From NCBI GenBank assembly GCA_024743255.1, contig JANSWY010000024.1, positions 1-64,000 of the forward strand: 64,000 nt of DNA, in the 5' to 3' direction. Shown here in pieces: positions 25,105-33,992 of this stretch. A program made the translations under genes and the position numbers. Below the pieces are notes generated by a model that ran no database searches, was not told where the DNA came from, and was given only the letters and a program-made list of their open reading frames with translations. The stretch comes from a bacterium. Its GTDB lineage: Bacteria > Bacteroidota > Bacteroidia > Cytophagales > Cyclobacteriaceae. Within the stretch, counting starts at the first letter, position 1, and each line of letters starts with the position of its first letter.

Positions 25105-27642
25105 TTACTTGAATCTAATTCTCGCCATCACATTAGGAGTGAATCCAAGTGCAAGGTTTTCAATTCTTCTTGCTCCTGATAACCCTTCATTCCTGAAATA
25201 AGTATTGAGCTTGTTTTCTCTCCCGGTAAGATTCCAGAAAGCAACACCAAATTCACCAACCAGATTATCGCCTATATTGAACCAATATTTACCAGAAAAA
25301 TCAACTCTCAAATAATCATCCTGACGTTCGGTATTAGGGTTCAGGTAGTTGATTCGTCCTCCAATTATTGTAGGGTCACCAGGATTGGTAAAGGGGCTTC
25401 CAGACCTCCAATTAACATTAGTTGAGAGCTGCAAGTGATTGTCTTTGTATCCAAGACCTAATGTCAGTTGATGTGGGATATCGAGATTACTCGTGAACTT
25501 TGGTGTATTCAATGGAGTAAACACATATTCATTCTCTGAAAAAGCATAACTAACCCAACCAGAGAATCGATCAATCTTCTTATTGAATAGCAGTTCAATT
25601 CCCTTTACCAGGTAGCTACCACTTTCTCTAACCAACTCAAATTGGTTTTGAAAAGCCTGACTCGAAGTAATAATGCCATCCACCTGCTTCATGTATCCAT
25701 CAACAGTAAACATCCATCCGGATAGGTTGTATTGTAATCCAATTGAGCCTTGTGTGCTCGTAAGGAGAGGAATATCATCTTCATCCACTAATACCCATCT
25801 TCTTTTCTCTACTCCCAAAAAATCATTCTGTAAGTCAATTACCTGGACTAAGCTCTGACTTTTGGACTCTCCAAGTACCTCAATAGCAATGGCATCTGAT
25901 AATTGGTGGTTAAAGCTTAGTCTTGGTTCAATTGTGGTGCGGTCAATGTCAACATAATTGTTCAATCTCATCCCAACTTTAGCCTGGGTTTTCATGTCGG
26001 CTGATAAGTAATCAATTTCTGAGTACAATGTGTGATTTTGAATAATCTCCTTGATGTATCTGCGAAACTCAGGGTTATCAAGATCTTCCAGATTGCCTAC
26101 TGTGATTTCATTGAAGTGATATCCACCATTTAATTGAACAAGATCATTAATTCTGAATGATTGGTTAAATTTTAAACTGATGTCTGAAACTTCATTCTGT
26201 TGCAGAAGCCTTTGTGAGTTTTCAATATCGAAATTTATTGACTCCAGATCGTATTCTGACATGTTGACTTGGATCTGAGACTGAGTACTTTTGTTCCAAT
26301 TTCTGGAATATTGCAGGCCATAACCCACTGAATTTTGTTTCAAGGTACTTTGTTTGAATTCCTCTTCTCCATTTACAAACCCTGACTCTTCATGCTCCAA
26401 TTCATTTCCAATTTGAATCATTGATAATGAGACTCGGTCTTTGTCACTCAGTTTGGAATTGACTTTCACATTGAAGTCGTAATACTGAAATGATTCATTA
26501 CTGAAATTCACGGTATCCGTATCAGTGCTGAGGATTTCTGTATCTCTAAAAGCTCTGTCAGAATAACTTTCAAAGGTCGGCGAATCAAATAAATCTGAAA
26601 TTGATCTTCGGGCAGAAATTTGAACACTTGTTCCTTTCGTTATTGGTGTATTGATAACCAAATCGGTATTGAGGAGATTGAATCCACCTTGTGCTTGAAA
26701 CTCTTTCGCGATTTCGGTTGTGGAATTTATTTGAAGTAACCCAGATACAGCGTCTCCAAACTGAGCACTGGTACCATTCTTGGTAATACTCACCCGATCA
26801 ACAGCGTACGGATTAAAAGCAGATATCAATCCGAAGAAATGACCTGTTTGGTACATTCTTACTCCATCCCATAAAACTAAGTTTTGGTCATTTGTGCCAC
26901 CTCTGATGTTTATATCCGCTACAGATTCCTTGAAGCTGGAGATGCCTGGAAATGCTTGCAAAGAGAATAACACATCGGGTTCAATCAGTCCAGGTAGGAT
27001 TTGAAGATCTTTGGTGCTTACATATAATTGACCATTAGCCATCTTGTCAATCCCTGAAACCAGATAATCAGGGATAAGAATCTCTGGTAGTATTTGAAGT
27101 TTTGGAACCAGATAGATAGTACCACAGTCTGTGCCTTGTTTCGGTTCAGACGCAATTGACTCGTAACTTATATGTTGAACATTGAGATTTTGTCCTTTTT
27201 CAAAAGAAAGCTCGAAATATCCTGTGCTGTCAGATACGGTGTGATTCGATCCGTGTTTTACAGTAGCCAGTGCAATAGGATATTGCGATTCTATATCTAT
27301 TAGGTAGCCACATACTATTAGGGGTTCTTCCTTCTTGGTTAAGGCGAAATACTTATCGCTGATTTTCTCAACTTTAAGATTGGTTTCTTGCTGCAATAAA
27401 TCCAGGGCCTGTTGAAGAGTAAGGCCTTCTTTCAAGGGAACAATCAATACTTCATTTACAAACTCATCGGCATATGAAAATGAAATATCATAAGTGCTCT
27501 CAATTTTTTCAATGAATTGTGTTAAAGGGATTTTAGAGGTTTGGGAGTGAACTGAAAGAGAATTGAATAGGAATAGAAGAGTTCCCAGGAGTAGGAGCTT
27601 AGTTTGAATCTTGTTTAAATAGCAATATCTTTTTCCCTTCAA
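25105..27642 (-). CDS. TonB-dependent receptor with N-terminal STN domain
   Basis: 845 residues beginning at TTG and overlapping the FecR 3' end by 44 bp; no ATG is available nearby. Signal peptide to about 33. STN (secretin/TonB N-terminal) domain about 35-105, carboxypeptidase-like beta domain about 107-180 (GYFELSF), plug about 200-310 (VADINIRGGTNDQNLVLWDG), then the beta-barrel ending GFTPNVMARIRFK. It belongs to a FecI/FecR-regulated set: the STN domain signals through FecR to the sigma factor. The substrate is unknown; no SusD gene is next to it, so it is not a standard Sus pair. Confidence 0.92.
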   Translation of the reverse strand: MKGKRYCYLNKIQTKLLLLGTLLFLFNSLSVHSQTSKIPLTQFIEKIESTYDISFSYADEFVNEVLIVPLKEGLTLQQALDLLQQETNLKVEKISDKYFALTKKEEPLIVCGYLIDIESQYPIALATVKHGSNHTVSDSTGYFELSFEKGQNLNVQHISYESIASEPKQGTDCGTIYLVPKLQILPEILIPDYLVSGIDKMANGQLYVSTKDLQILPGLIEPDVLFSLQAFPGISSFKESVADINIRGGTNDQNLVLWDGVRMYQTGHFFGLISAFNPYAVDRVSITKNGTSAQFGDAVSGLLQINSTTEIAKEFQAQGGFNLLNTDLVINTPITKGTSVQISARRSISDLFDSPTFESYSDRAFRDTEILSTDTDTVNFSNESFQYYDFNVKVNSKLSDKDRVSLSMIQIGNELEHEESGFVNGEEEFKQSTLKQNSVGYGLQYSRNWNKSTQSQIQVNMSEYDLESINFDIENSQRLLQQNEVSDISLKFNQSFRINDLVQLNGGYHFNEITVGNLEDLDNPEFRRYIKEIIQNHTLYSEIDYLSADMKTQAKVGMRLNNYVDIDRTTIEPRLSFNHQLSDAIAIEVLGESKSQSLVQVIDLQNDFLGVEKRRWVLVDEDDIPLLTSTQGSIGLQYNLSGWMFTVDGYMKQVDGIITSSQAFQNQFELVRESGSYLVKGIELLFNKKIDRFSGWVSYAFSENEYVFTPLNTPKFTSNLDIPHQLTLGLGYKDNHLQLSTNVNWRSGSPFTNPGDPTIIGGRINYLNPNTERQDDYLRVDFSGKYWFNIGDNLVGEFGVAFWNLTGRENKLNTYFRNEGLSGARRIENLALGFTPNVMARIRFK

Positions 27643-28492
27643 TACTATATGAAATATTAAATGGCACTGTAATCGATCTTAAAGCAGCTTCCATGTGCTC
27701 GTGATCAAAACTACCAGTAAATAATCTCTCTTTATTTATTTTCTTAGTTCGTAAAGATACATCGAATTGTCTTTCGAACTCATCTAAAACTAAATGATAT
27801 GGAGTGCTTCTGAAAGTACTTTTGCCTTTTAACCATTCTGGAGAAACATTCAAAATCTCTTTCCAATTGTTAAAACCGGAAATAGTCCACTGAGCAGTTT
27901 CGCCTGGCAGAAGTGTAATTTCTTGATTTCCAGACTCTACCAATACTTTCCCTTCGTAACAATCAACCCTGAAATAATCCTGGCGATTTGTAACATTAAA
28001 TGATGTTCCAAGTACAGTAACATTACCTATTTCTGTCTGAACTGTGAATTTTTGTCCTTTCTCTACCTCAAAAAACGCTTCACCCGATAAATCAACCAAT
28101 CTTTCCGAATCCCAATCTGACTTGGAATACTTGATTTGAGTTCCGGCATTCATGAAAACTCTGGAGTTATCCGGTAAATTGAATGATAACGTTTCGTTAT
28201 TAGAAGTGGATAATAATGTGGGGCGTGGCATTAAGTAAAATACTACACTGCTTACAATTAGGAATACTGCTGCTATTTGCAACGCCGGTTTCAAAAATCT
28301 AACTATAGATTTTTTCTTTTCTGCTTTATCAAACTGGAAGTCGCCTGGATTGTACTCTGGTGCTTTGAAATTATCCAGCTCCTCATCCAAGGAGGAAATA
28401 AACCGGTATTCACTTGTTTGCTTAAAAGCCTCAAGCTCCTTCTCGGTCATTTCGCCGTTCAGATATTTCAATATGGTACTTTTTTCTTCCAT
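27599..28492 (-). CDS. FecR family anti-sigma/regulator
   Basis: 297 residues. Cytoplasmic N-terminal part (~1-80, helical, TEKELEAFKQ), one transmembrane helix (~88-105, ALQIAAVFLIVSSVVFYLM), and a periplasmic FecR domain (~115-215, FNLPDNSRVFMNAGTQIKYS, GEAFFEVEKGQKFTV, VTVLGTSFNVTNR) followed by a C-terminal STN-like domain (~225-297). It should bind the STN domain of the adjacent receptor outside and control the sigma factor inside. Upstream neighbour is the sigma gene (77 bp gap). Confidence 0.92.
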   Translation of the reverse strand: MEEKSTILKYLNGEMTEKELEAFKQTSEYRFISSLDEELDNFKAPEYNPGDFQFDKAEKKKSIVRFLKPALQIAAVFLIVSSVVFYLMPRPTLLSTSNNETLSFNLPDNSRVFMNAGTQIKYSKSDWDSERLVDLSGEAFFEVEKGQKFTVQTEIGNVTVLGTSFNVTNRQDYFRVDCYEGKVLVESGNQEITLLPGETAQWTISGFNNWKEILNVSPEWLKGKSTFRSTPYHLVLDEFERQFDVSLRTKKINKERLFTGSFDHEHMEAALRSITVPFNISYSIEGKKILLFKQDSN

Positions 28493-28569
28493 GCTTCTGA
28501 TATAAAACAGTTTAGCTGAATTTTCTCCTACCGTGATTCTCTATTTTTTACAAAATTATCTCGGTAAAC

Positions 28570-29091
28570 TTATATTTTGCCTAGTTTTTCTTGTAATATT
28601 TTTAATGCCGTATATATTCTTTTTTCTACTGTCTTCCTTGATACTCCCAGGATTTCAGCAATTTCCTTGTGTCTTTTACCTTCAACGCGGTTCATTAAAA
28701 ATGTGACCCGCTGATCTTCAGTAAGATCTTCCAATGCCTTCTTTAGCTTGTCCTGAAACTCCTTTCCTTCCAAAACAAATTCCGGAGACTCGTTGGTGCT
28801 ATTCTTTTGGGGTTCCTGACTTTTATAGTTAAGTACTGTTTTCTTTTTGGAAAGCTCATTAAGCATTTGATTGTTTGCAACCGTAAAGAGAAATGACTTT
28901 GCTTTATCAGGAGTGACCTTGCCACAGTTATCCCATAATTTGGCAAAAGCTTCCTGAACCAGATCTTCGGGATTATTATCTGCACCGTACTTATAGTATA
29001 GGAAATTATACAAATCCGGAGCTAACTTCTGAAATAGCTGGTTAAAAAGGGTACGGTTACATATGTTGTCTTTCTCTGAAGGCGACTTCAC
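28570..29091 (-). CDS. FecI-like ECF sigma-70 factor
   Basis: 173 residues, GTG start. Region 2 about 15-80 (LYNFLYYKYGADNNPEDLVQ, then AKSFLFTVANNQMLNELSKK) and region 4 about 118-168 (LEDLTEDQRVTFLMNRVEGK, HKEIAEILGVSRKTVEKRIY). It directs transcription of the FecR/receptor genes downstream and perhaps of the divergent DUF4382 gene, whose start is only 57 bp away (inference). Confidence 0.92.
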   Translation of the reverse strand: MKSPSEKDNICNRTLFNQLFQKLAPDLYNFLYYKYGADNNPEDLVQEAFAKLWDNCGKVTPDKAKSFLFTVANNQMLNELSKKKTVLNYKSQEPQKNSTNESPEFVLEGKEFQDKLKKALEDLTEDQRVTFLMNRVEGKRHKEIAEILGVSRKTVEKRIYTALKILQEKLGKI

Positions 29092-29147
29092 GGAGGCAAA
29101 TAAAAGAATTGTATTAGGAATTTTGCAAGATAATCTGTTTCATTATT

Positions 29148-30632
29148 GTGGAAGCACTATTTTATCATAGAATCAGACAATTTTTGATACTTTTTTTAGT
29201 GTCTGGTATTGTAGTGTCGTGTGGTGAAGAGGCTGAAGAACTGAAGCCAATAAATAGAGATTTGGTTTTTTCAACTCAATCAGAGCTGGGAGTTGCATTT
29301 AGACACATCTCATTGCTAGATGGGTCTTCCGACAATATTCTGGATAATTCCAATTGTCATAAAATCGTTTTTCCTGTTAGTATTGAATATCAAGGAGAAT
29401 CATCAATTATAGAAAACGAGTCAGAACTGGTTAATCTGATTGATCAATATAACCAGAACCCTTATTTAGGTTTACCTACCATTAATTCTTTTCCTGTTAC
29501 ATTAAGAACAGAAGATTATACAACAGTTACCATTGCTTCTGCTTCTTCCTTGGAGGCATTAGCAGCAACATGCAATTCATTAATCGACTCAGATATTGAA
29601 TGTGTAGATTTCATATATCCGGTTAAGGTTGCTACATATGATGAAATGAATCAGCTTGCAGATGTCGTCACAATGGACAGTGATGAAGAAATGTATTTTC
29701 TGCTATCCAATGAGAAGGACGGAGACTTTCTGGCGATACAGTATCCTATAGATGTTATTGACGCATCAGGTGAAGAAGAAACTATAATAAGTAATTCTGA
29801 TTTTGAGTCACTTTTAGGCTCAGATGCTGAATCATGCGATGAGAATGATGTTTTATATGAAGATGCTGGAGGACCGACTCCTACTTTACAAACACTATCA
29901 TTGCAACTAACTGATGCGCCATTCCCATTTGGGCTAATTTCAGAGGTTAATATCAATATCACCAGGGTGGAGGTGAAAACCGGTGAGGAGAATGACAGTA
30001 TTCCTTTTATAACAATCTATGATACCCCTACTACTTTTAATATGTTGGATCTTACAAACGGGACTACCGCACCATTAGGGTCGACCGACCTTCCTTTAGG
30101 GAGTTACGAGTTTTTCAGAATTATAGTAGACGATGGTAATGTTGTGATGGAGGATGGTGAGATATTCGAATTGAAGGTTCCATCTGGAAGTCAAACTGGG
30201 ATCAAGATTGAAGCTGAGCAAAACATTGAGGTACAGGGAGGTGTTGATTTACAGTTTTTACTAGATTTTGATGTAAGTAAATCACTTGTGGTTAGAGGAA
30301 ACCCAGATTCCCCTAATGGAATTAATGGCTTTAATTTTAAGCCCGTATTAAGAGCAGTAAATTTGGCAAATACAGGTAGTATTGCTGGAGTTGTTTCTGA
30401 TATATCAACTACTGAACTGCTTGCAAATGCCACAGTCTCAATATTAGCCGCTGATACTGTATATACTACTTCACTTACCAATAACATGGGAGAGTATAGA
30501 ATTATAGGTGTAACAGAAGGTACCTACGATGTTCAGGTTGATTTAGATGGTTATTTGCCAGCTCTGCAAGAAGGTGTCAACATAAGTGTAGGAGCTGAGA
30601 CCTCACAAGATTTTCAGTTAACAGAAGAATAA
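29148..30632 (+). CDS. DUF4382 lipoprotein with carboxypeptidase-regulatory domain, paralogue 1
   Basis: 494 residues, apparent GTG start (no in-frame ATG upstream of the signal peptide). Lipobox VSCGEEAEE. Residues ~40-235 are a conserved N-terminal region shared with paralogue 2 (ISLLDGSSDNILDNS, DIECVDFIYPVKVA, NQLADVVT). Residues ~245-400 are DUF4382 (LSLQLTDAPFPFG, INITRVEVK, FKPVLRAVNL). Residues ~405-490 are a carboxypeptidase-like transthyretin fold (GSIAGVVSD, NNMGEYRIIGV). Probably an outer-membrane lipoprotein expressed with the FecI system; function unknown. Confidence 0.85.
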   Translation: MEALFYHRIRQFLILFLVSGIVVSCGEEAEELKPINRDLVFSTQSELGVAFRHISLLDGSSDNILDNSNCHKIVFPVSIEYQGESSIIENESELVNLIDQYNQNPYLGLPTINSFPVTLRTEDYTTVTIASASSLEALAATCNSLIDSDIECVDFIYPVKVATYDEMNQLADVVTMDSDEEMYFLLSNEKDGDFLAIQYPIDVIDASGEEETIISNSDFESLLGSDAESCDENDVLYEDAGGPTPTLQTLSLQLTDAPFPFGLISEVNINITRVEVKTGEENDSIPFITIYDTPTTFNMLDLTNGTTAPLGSTDLPLGSYEFFRIIVDDGNVVMEDGEIFELKVPSGSQTGIKIEAEQNIEVQGGVDLQFLLDFDVSKSLVVRGNPDSPNGINGFNFKPVLRAVNLANTGSIAGVVSDISTTELLANATVSILAADTVYTTSLTNNMGEYRIIGVTEGTYDVQVDLDGYLPALQEGVNISVGAETSQDFQLTEE

Positions 30633-30659
30633 TTTCAAGATATTTTACGATGAGTTTAA

Positions 30660-31069
30660 AAGAAAATGCCTCACAAAGTGAGGCATTTTCTTTTTCGTTG
30701 TGCGTTGGAACTATCAGACACAACCTACATAACATTTCTGTATTTGTGGTAAAAAAGAAGTGTATGGACCACAGATTAGAAACACTTACTCGGAACTGGT
30801 ATCATACACCTCAATATTTTTAAGAATTAGGAAGTCGTGGCACCAAACCACTGAATAGCCACATCTTCCTAAATCTATTTTTTGTGAACAAACAGCCATA
30901 TATAAATAGCCGCCATGTACCGGTTGAAAATTAATCTTGTTAAATAGGCACTGTATACCAAACACCAAGCATTGATATCAAAAACAATACTTTCATAGCT
31001 ATCTGGTTTAATTTCGATACTTCTTGCCTGCTCACATGTATAAAACCGATGAATTGTCATTATTCCTAC
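30660..31069 (-). ncRNA. Candidate structured ncRNA, copy A (downstream of DUF4382 paralogue 1)
   Basis: This 410-nt stretch aligns over its whole length, with indels not in multiples of three, to 32883-33255 after the second paralogue. Conserved blocks (plus strand) include GGAACTAT-n-ACACAACC, ACAGATTAGAAA, CTTGTTAAATAGG, CAATACTTT and ATTCCTAC. A hairpin at 30827-30872 (TTAGGAAG/CTTCCTAA and GTGGC/GCCAC) is kept in both copies. Both copies end, in the minus direction, at a terminator of unrelated sequence, so the minus strand is the likely transcript. Short minus-strand ORFs here are not conserved. It fills most of the 605-bp gap between genes. Confidence 0.5.
30663..30689. terminator. Bidirectional terminator after DUF4382 paralogue 1 and ncRNA copy A
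   Basis: AAAATGCCTCAC and GTGAGGCATTTT form a 12-bp perfect stem with a 3-base loop; T-rich sequence follows on both strands. It ends the plus-strand DUF4382 gene and the minus-strand RNA. Confidence 0.85.
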
Positions 31070-31162
31070 TTCCCCTACATTTTTTTACAATGCTTTCGCT
31101 TTTGTAATAAACTGGTGAAAAGCTAGAAATAACCACGATTGGTATTTATTGATAATACGCGG

Positions 31163-31170
31163 TATTTTTG
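31163..31170 (+). promoter_or_regulatory. Bacteroidota -7 element upstream of paralogue 2
   Basis: TATTTTTG matches the TAnnTTTG consensus, 68 bp before the predicted start. Confidence 0.5.
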
Positions 31171-31237
31171 TTAACGCTACTTTATTTATAGCTACATAGC
31201 CACTCACGTGCAAGAGGGTACCCGTTAAAAAGAGAGA

Positions 31238-32860
31238 TTGAACGAACATAAATTGAGCCATAACAGATATCACGGATTTTATTTACTACTGATTCTTGCA
31301 TTGGGATCTATATTCATAGGTTCCTGTGAGACAGAAGTACGGGAAATTGATCCTCTTGATGAACAATTTGTCTTTACCAGAAATTCAGATATCGGTACTA
31401 TTCTAGAAAATATTTCACTGCTGGATGGTTCTTTTGATAATATTCTTGATAATTCAAGCTTTTATAGGGTTGAGCTACCTGTGACGATTCAGTTTCAAGG
31501 AGAAAGTATTCTGATATCCAACCTTTCTGACATAGAGAATATAAGAACCGAATATTTGAAAAATCCTTATTTAGGTTTTCCACGGATAACGTCTTACCCT
31601 ATTACTTTACTGTCGGACCAATATGAAAACATGGTGATCACAGACGAATCAAATCTGCTGGAAGTAATTGGAGCAAGCAGAAATAGAATTGATCAGGACA
31701 TTGAGTGTGTTGATTTCCAATATCCAATAAAATTAGCAAGCTACGATCAGCTCAATCAACTTGCTGATGTAATTACAGTGCGGTCAGATGAGGAGTTATA
31801 TTGGACTATTTTAAATGGCAGCTCTGACGATATACTAGGGCTTCAATTTCCGGTGGCATTATTGAACCATGAGGGAGATGAGGAACTGGTGGATGATAAT
31901 CAGAGTTTTGAGAATGTTTTAAGTAGTCAGGGAAGTGTATGTGATGAATCTGATATTATATATGATCAGAATTTAGATGTTCCGCAATTAGAAACGTTAA
32001 CTCTTTCTTTAACTGATGCACCATTTCCATATGATTCAGTTGCGGAGACAAACGTTACTATTTCAAGAATTGAATTGAATACTGGGAATGACACCATTCC
32101 AACTGTGCTAATTACAGATCAACCACAAACCTATAATATTCTTCAACTGATAAATGGAGTCTCGGTCAATATAGGGTCTGTAGATCTACCTGCTGGAACT
32201 TTTGATTCATTTAAATTATTCATTTCGGAGAGTTGTGTTACCATGAAGAATGGCGAAACTTTTGAGATCCTCCTAACTGATGATATTCTTTCCGGTATAA
32301 CCATTAAGCCAATCGGAGAACTTGAGATTCAAGAATTCAGCAATCCAACTTTTCTTCTGGATTTTAACCTGGGTGCATCTTTTCTACCTTTTGTAGTTGA
32401 TGAAAATATTGTTGGGTTTGATTTAGTTCCTAAAATCACAAGTATTGATTTAGCCAATTCTGGTTCACTAAGTGGGATTGTTACTTCACAGGAAGATAGT
32501 TCACCATTGGGGAATGCTCAAATATCAATTTTTGCAGAAGATACTTTGTTCACTTCCTCGGCTTCAAATGAATTAGGAGAGTATCGAATCATAGGGCTTC
32601 CAGCGGGAAACTATAAGGTTGTCGCTGAGTTAGATGATTATGAGGATTTAGAATTATTGGATGTAGTTATTGAAATCGATATGGAAACTACATTGAACAT
32701 AAGTCTTACACCAGGTGATTCCGGTGATGATGGGGGACGAATTACTATTTGTCACATTCCTCCTGGTAATCCAGATAATGCCAGAACCATTGAAATTGAT
32801 GCATCCGCATGGCCGGCACATGAAGCGCATGGCGATTATTTGGGTGAGTGTGTTGATTAA
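31238..32860 (+). CDS. DUF4382 lipoprotein, paralogue 2, with C-terminal CHIPPGNP motif
   Basis: 540 residues, TTG start (31238 or 31253; no ATG). Lipobox IGSCETEV. It has the same layout as paralogue 1: shared N-terminal region (ISLLDGSFDNILDNS, DIECVDFQYPIKLA, NQLADVIT), DUF4382 (LSLTDAPFPYD), and a carboxypeptidase-regulatory domain (SNELGEYRIIGLPAGNYKV). It adds about 40 residues ending in ITICHIPPGNPDNARTIEID then WPAHEAHGDYLGEC, a motif with paired Cys and His residues seen at the ends of many secreted proteins and possibly metal-binding (inference). Tandem duplication with divergence; function unknown. Confidence 0.85.
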   Translation: MNEHKLSHNRYHGFYLLLILALGSIFIGSCETEVREIDPLDEQFVFTRNSDIGTILENISLLDGSFDNILDNSSFYRVELPVTIQFQGESILISNLSDIENIRTEYLKNPYLGFPRITSYPITLLSDQYENMVITDESNLLEVIGASRNRIDQDIECVDFQYPIKLASYDQLNQLADVITVRSDEELYWTILNGSSDDILGLQFPVALLNHEGDEELVDDNQSFENVLSSQGSVCDESDIIYDQNLDVPQLETLTLSLTDAPFPYDSVAETNVTISRIELNTGNDTIPTVLITDQPQTYNILQLINGVSVNIGSVDLPAGTFDSFKLFISESCVTMKNGETFEILLTDDILSGITIKPIGELEIQEFSNPTFLLDFNLGASFLPFVVDENIVGFDLVPKITSIDLANSGSLSGIVTSQEDSSPLGNAQISIFAEDTLFTSSASNELGEYRIIGLPAGNYKVVAELDDYEDLELLDVVIEIDMETTLNISLTPGDSGDDGGRITICHIPPGNPDNARTIEIDASAWPAHEAHGDYLGECVD

Positions 32861-32882
32861 TGAATTTGTACTTGAAGAAATG

Positions 32883-32904
32883 AAAAAGCCCCGTAATTCG
32901 AGGC
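32883..32904 (-). terminator. Minus-strand terminator of ncRNA copy B
   Basis: On the minus strand GCCTC-n7-GGGGC is followed at once by TTTTT. On the plus strand no T-run follows, so this terminator works only for minus-strand transcription, although no minus-strand protein gene lies upstream of it. Confidence 0.65.
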
Positions 32905-33255
32905 GCCTTCAATCCTGCTGCGTATCGGAACTATTACACAACCATTCGAAACAAGGAAACAGTACAGATTAGAAAACACTTTGTTTAATAGGTTTCACTT
33001 GCCTCAGTATCTTTTTAAAATTTAGGAAGCTGAGGCACAAACCACCGTAACCCACAGCCTCCTAAATGTTATTTTGTAAGTAAACATTGATTTCCCGTCA
33101 ATGTACCAGTTGAAATATGATCTTGTTAAATAGGTGATATATACCATACCCCCAATACTATAATCAAATACAATACTTTGAGGGCAATTTGGCCTAGTTT
33201 TGATACATCTTGTTTACTCACAGGAATTAAACAGATACTCCCCCCGGATTCCTAC
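32883..33255 (-). ncRNA. Candidate structured ncRNA, copy B (downstream of DUF4382 paralogue 2)
   Basis: Diverged second copy of the element at 30660-31069, in the same place relative to its DUF4382 gene. The shared hairpin is at 33021-33066 (TTTAGGAAGCTG with CAGCCTCCTAAA). Its one unpaired position on the plus strand (A-C) becomes a G-U pair on the minus strand, which again favours the minus strand. A one-strand terminator closes it. No conserved reading frame. Together with the repeats at 33252-33311 it fills the 506-bp gap after paralogue 2. Confidence 0.5.
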
Positions 33256-33311
33256 GAATAACCTAATATTTTCTACGAATGCCCTCATATCATCGATAAA
33301 AACGTTCGAAT
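33252..33311 (+). promoter_or_regulatory. Helically phased direct repeats (CTACGAAT)
   Basis: CTACGAAT occurs at 33252 and 33273, 21 bp apart, with a third related TTCGAAT at 33305, about three helical turns further. They lie 25-80 bp upstream of a -7 element. Direct repeats on one DNA face are typical of activator or LytTR-type binding (inference). Confidence 0.4.
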
Positions 33312-33335
33312 ACTTATATTTTTTATAAAAATCAT

Positions 33336-33343
33336 TATATTTG
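33336..33343 (+). promoter_or_regulatory. Bacteroidota -7 element upstream of 33367 gene
   Basis: TATATTTG is an exact TAnnTTTG match 24 bp before the ATG. Confidence 0.6.
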
Positions 33344-33366
33344 AGGTTCACTAAATCTACTTTGCC

Positions 33367-33978
33367 ATGCGATTACGGAACAGCCAGAGGTGGAGTGAGG
33401 GGATTATGTTGAGTTTAATCCTTCTATTCTCGGCGGCACTACAAGCTCAAAACGAGCAAAACCCAAATAATGAATTATCATTAATAAGTATTAATGCACT
33501 TCCAAGTGAAGGAAATACATCTTTCGAATTAAACTTCGAAACTGATAGTCTTAATATTCAAGGCCATGCTCAGACTCATATGGATGGTTATGACAGCCTT
33601 TCATTATCCAGTTTCGAGATGATTGATAGCGAAGATGGTAAGCTACTTAAGATTAAAGGATATATGATTGATAAAGAATCCAATCACATGTTGAGATGGG
33701 TTTCTGCTGTTAATTATACTTCAATTCCTAAGAATCTATTAAGTCTTACTTCTGCTAAATACATCCAGTTTGCGGCCTATTATAAATTGGATCAGGCAGT
33801 TGCAGGACTAAAGTTCTTCGATGGTTTTGATATCGATATTGTACAAGTGAATGGAATGTACAAATTGGTGGCGCCATACAGTAAGAACGATTTTAAACAA
33901 GCTAAGACGAAATATGCGGAATACCATATTTGGCCAGTTAGCTATCACGAAGCAAGAGTCGTAGAGACTGACTTCTAA
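33367..33978 (+). CDS. Secreted protein of unknown function
   Basis: 203 residues with a signal peptide (about 1-28, IMLSLILLFSAALQAQ). The mature part is beta-rich: FELNFETDSLNIQGHAQTHM, LSLSSFEMIDSEDGKLLKIK, then KYIQFAAYYKLDQAVAGLKF. I recognise no domain and no cysteines or catalytic motif. It has its own promoter element and possible activator repeats upstream and lies 91 bp before the M1 peptidase gene on the same strand. Confidence 0.75.
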   Translation: MRLRNSQRWSEGIMLSLILLFSAALQAQNEQNPNNELSLISINALPSEGNTSFELNFETDSLNIQGHAQTHMDGYDSLSLSSFEMIDSEDGKLLKIKGYMIDKESNHMLRWVSAVNYTSIPKNLLSLTSAKYIQFAAYYKLDQAVAGLKFFDGFDIDIVQVNGMYKLVAPYSKNDFKQAKTKYAEYHIWPVSYHEARVVETDF

Positions 33979-33992
33979 AAAAGCTTCTCTCC

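Noticed and set aside
25105-27642. TonB receptor as part of a SusC/SusD polysaccharide locus with the GH16 enzyme
   Set aside because: No SusD gene is present, the receptor has an STN domain with FecI/FecR genes, and the GH16 gene is on the other strand with its own terminator.
30786-31060. Overlapping minus-strand ORFs of about 60 codons downstream of DUF4382 paralogue 1
   Set aside because: The frame is broken by stops and indels in the homologous region after paralogue 2, so the similarity is not coding.
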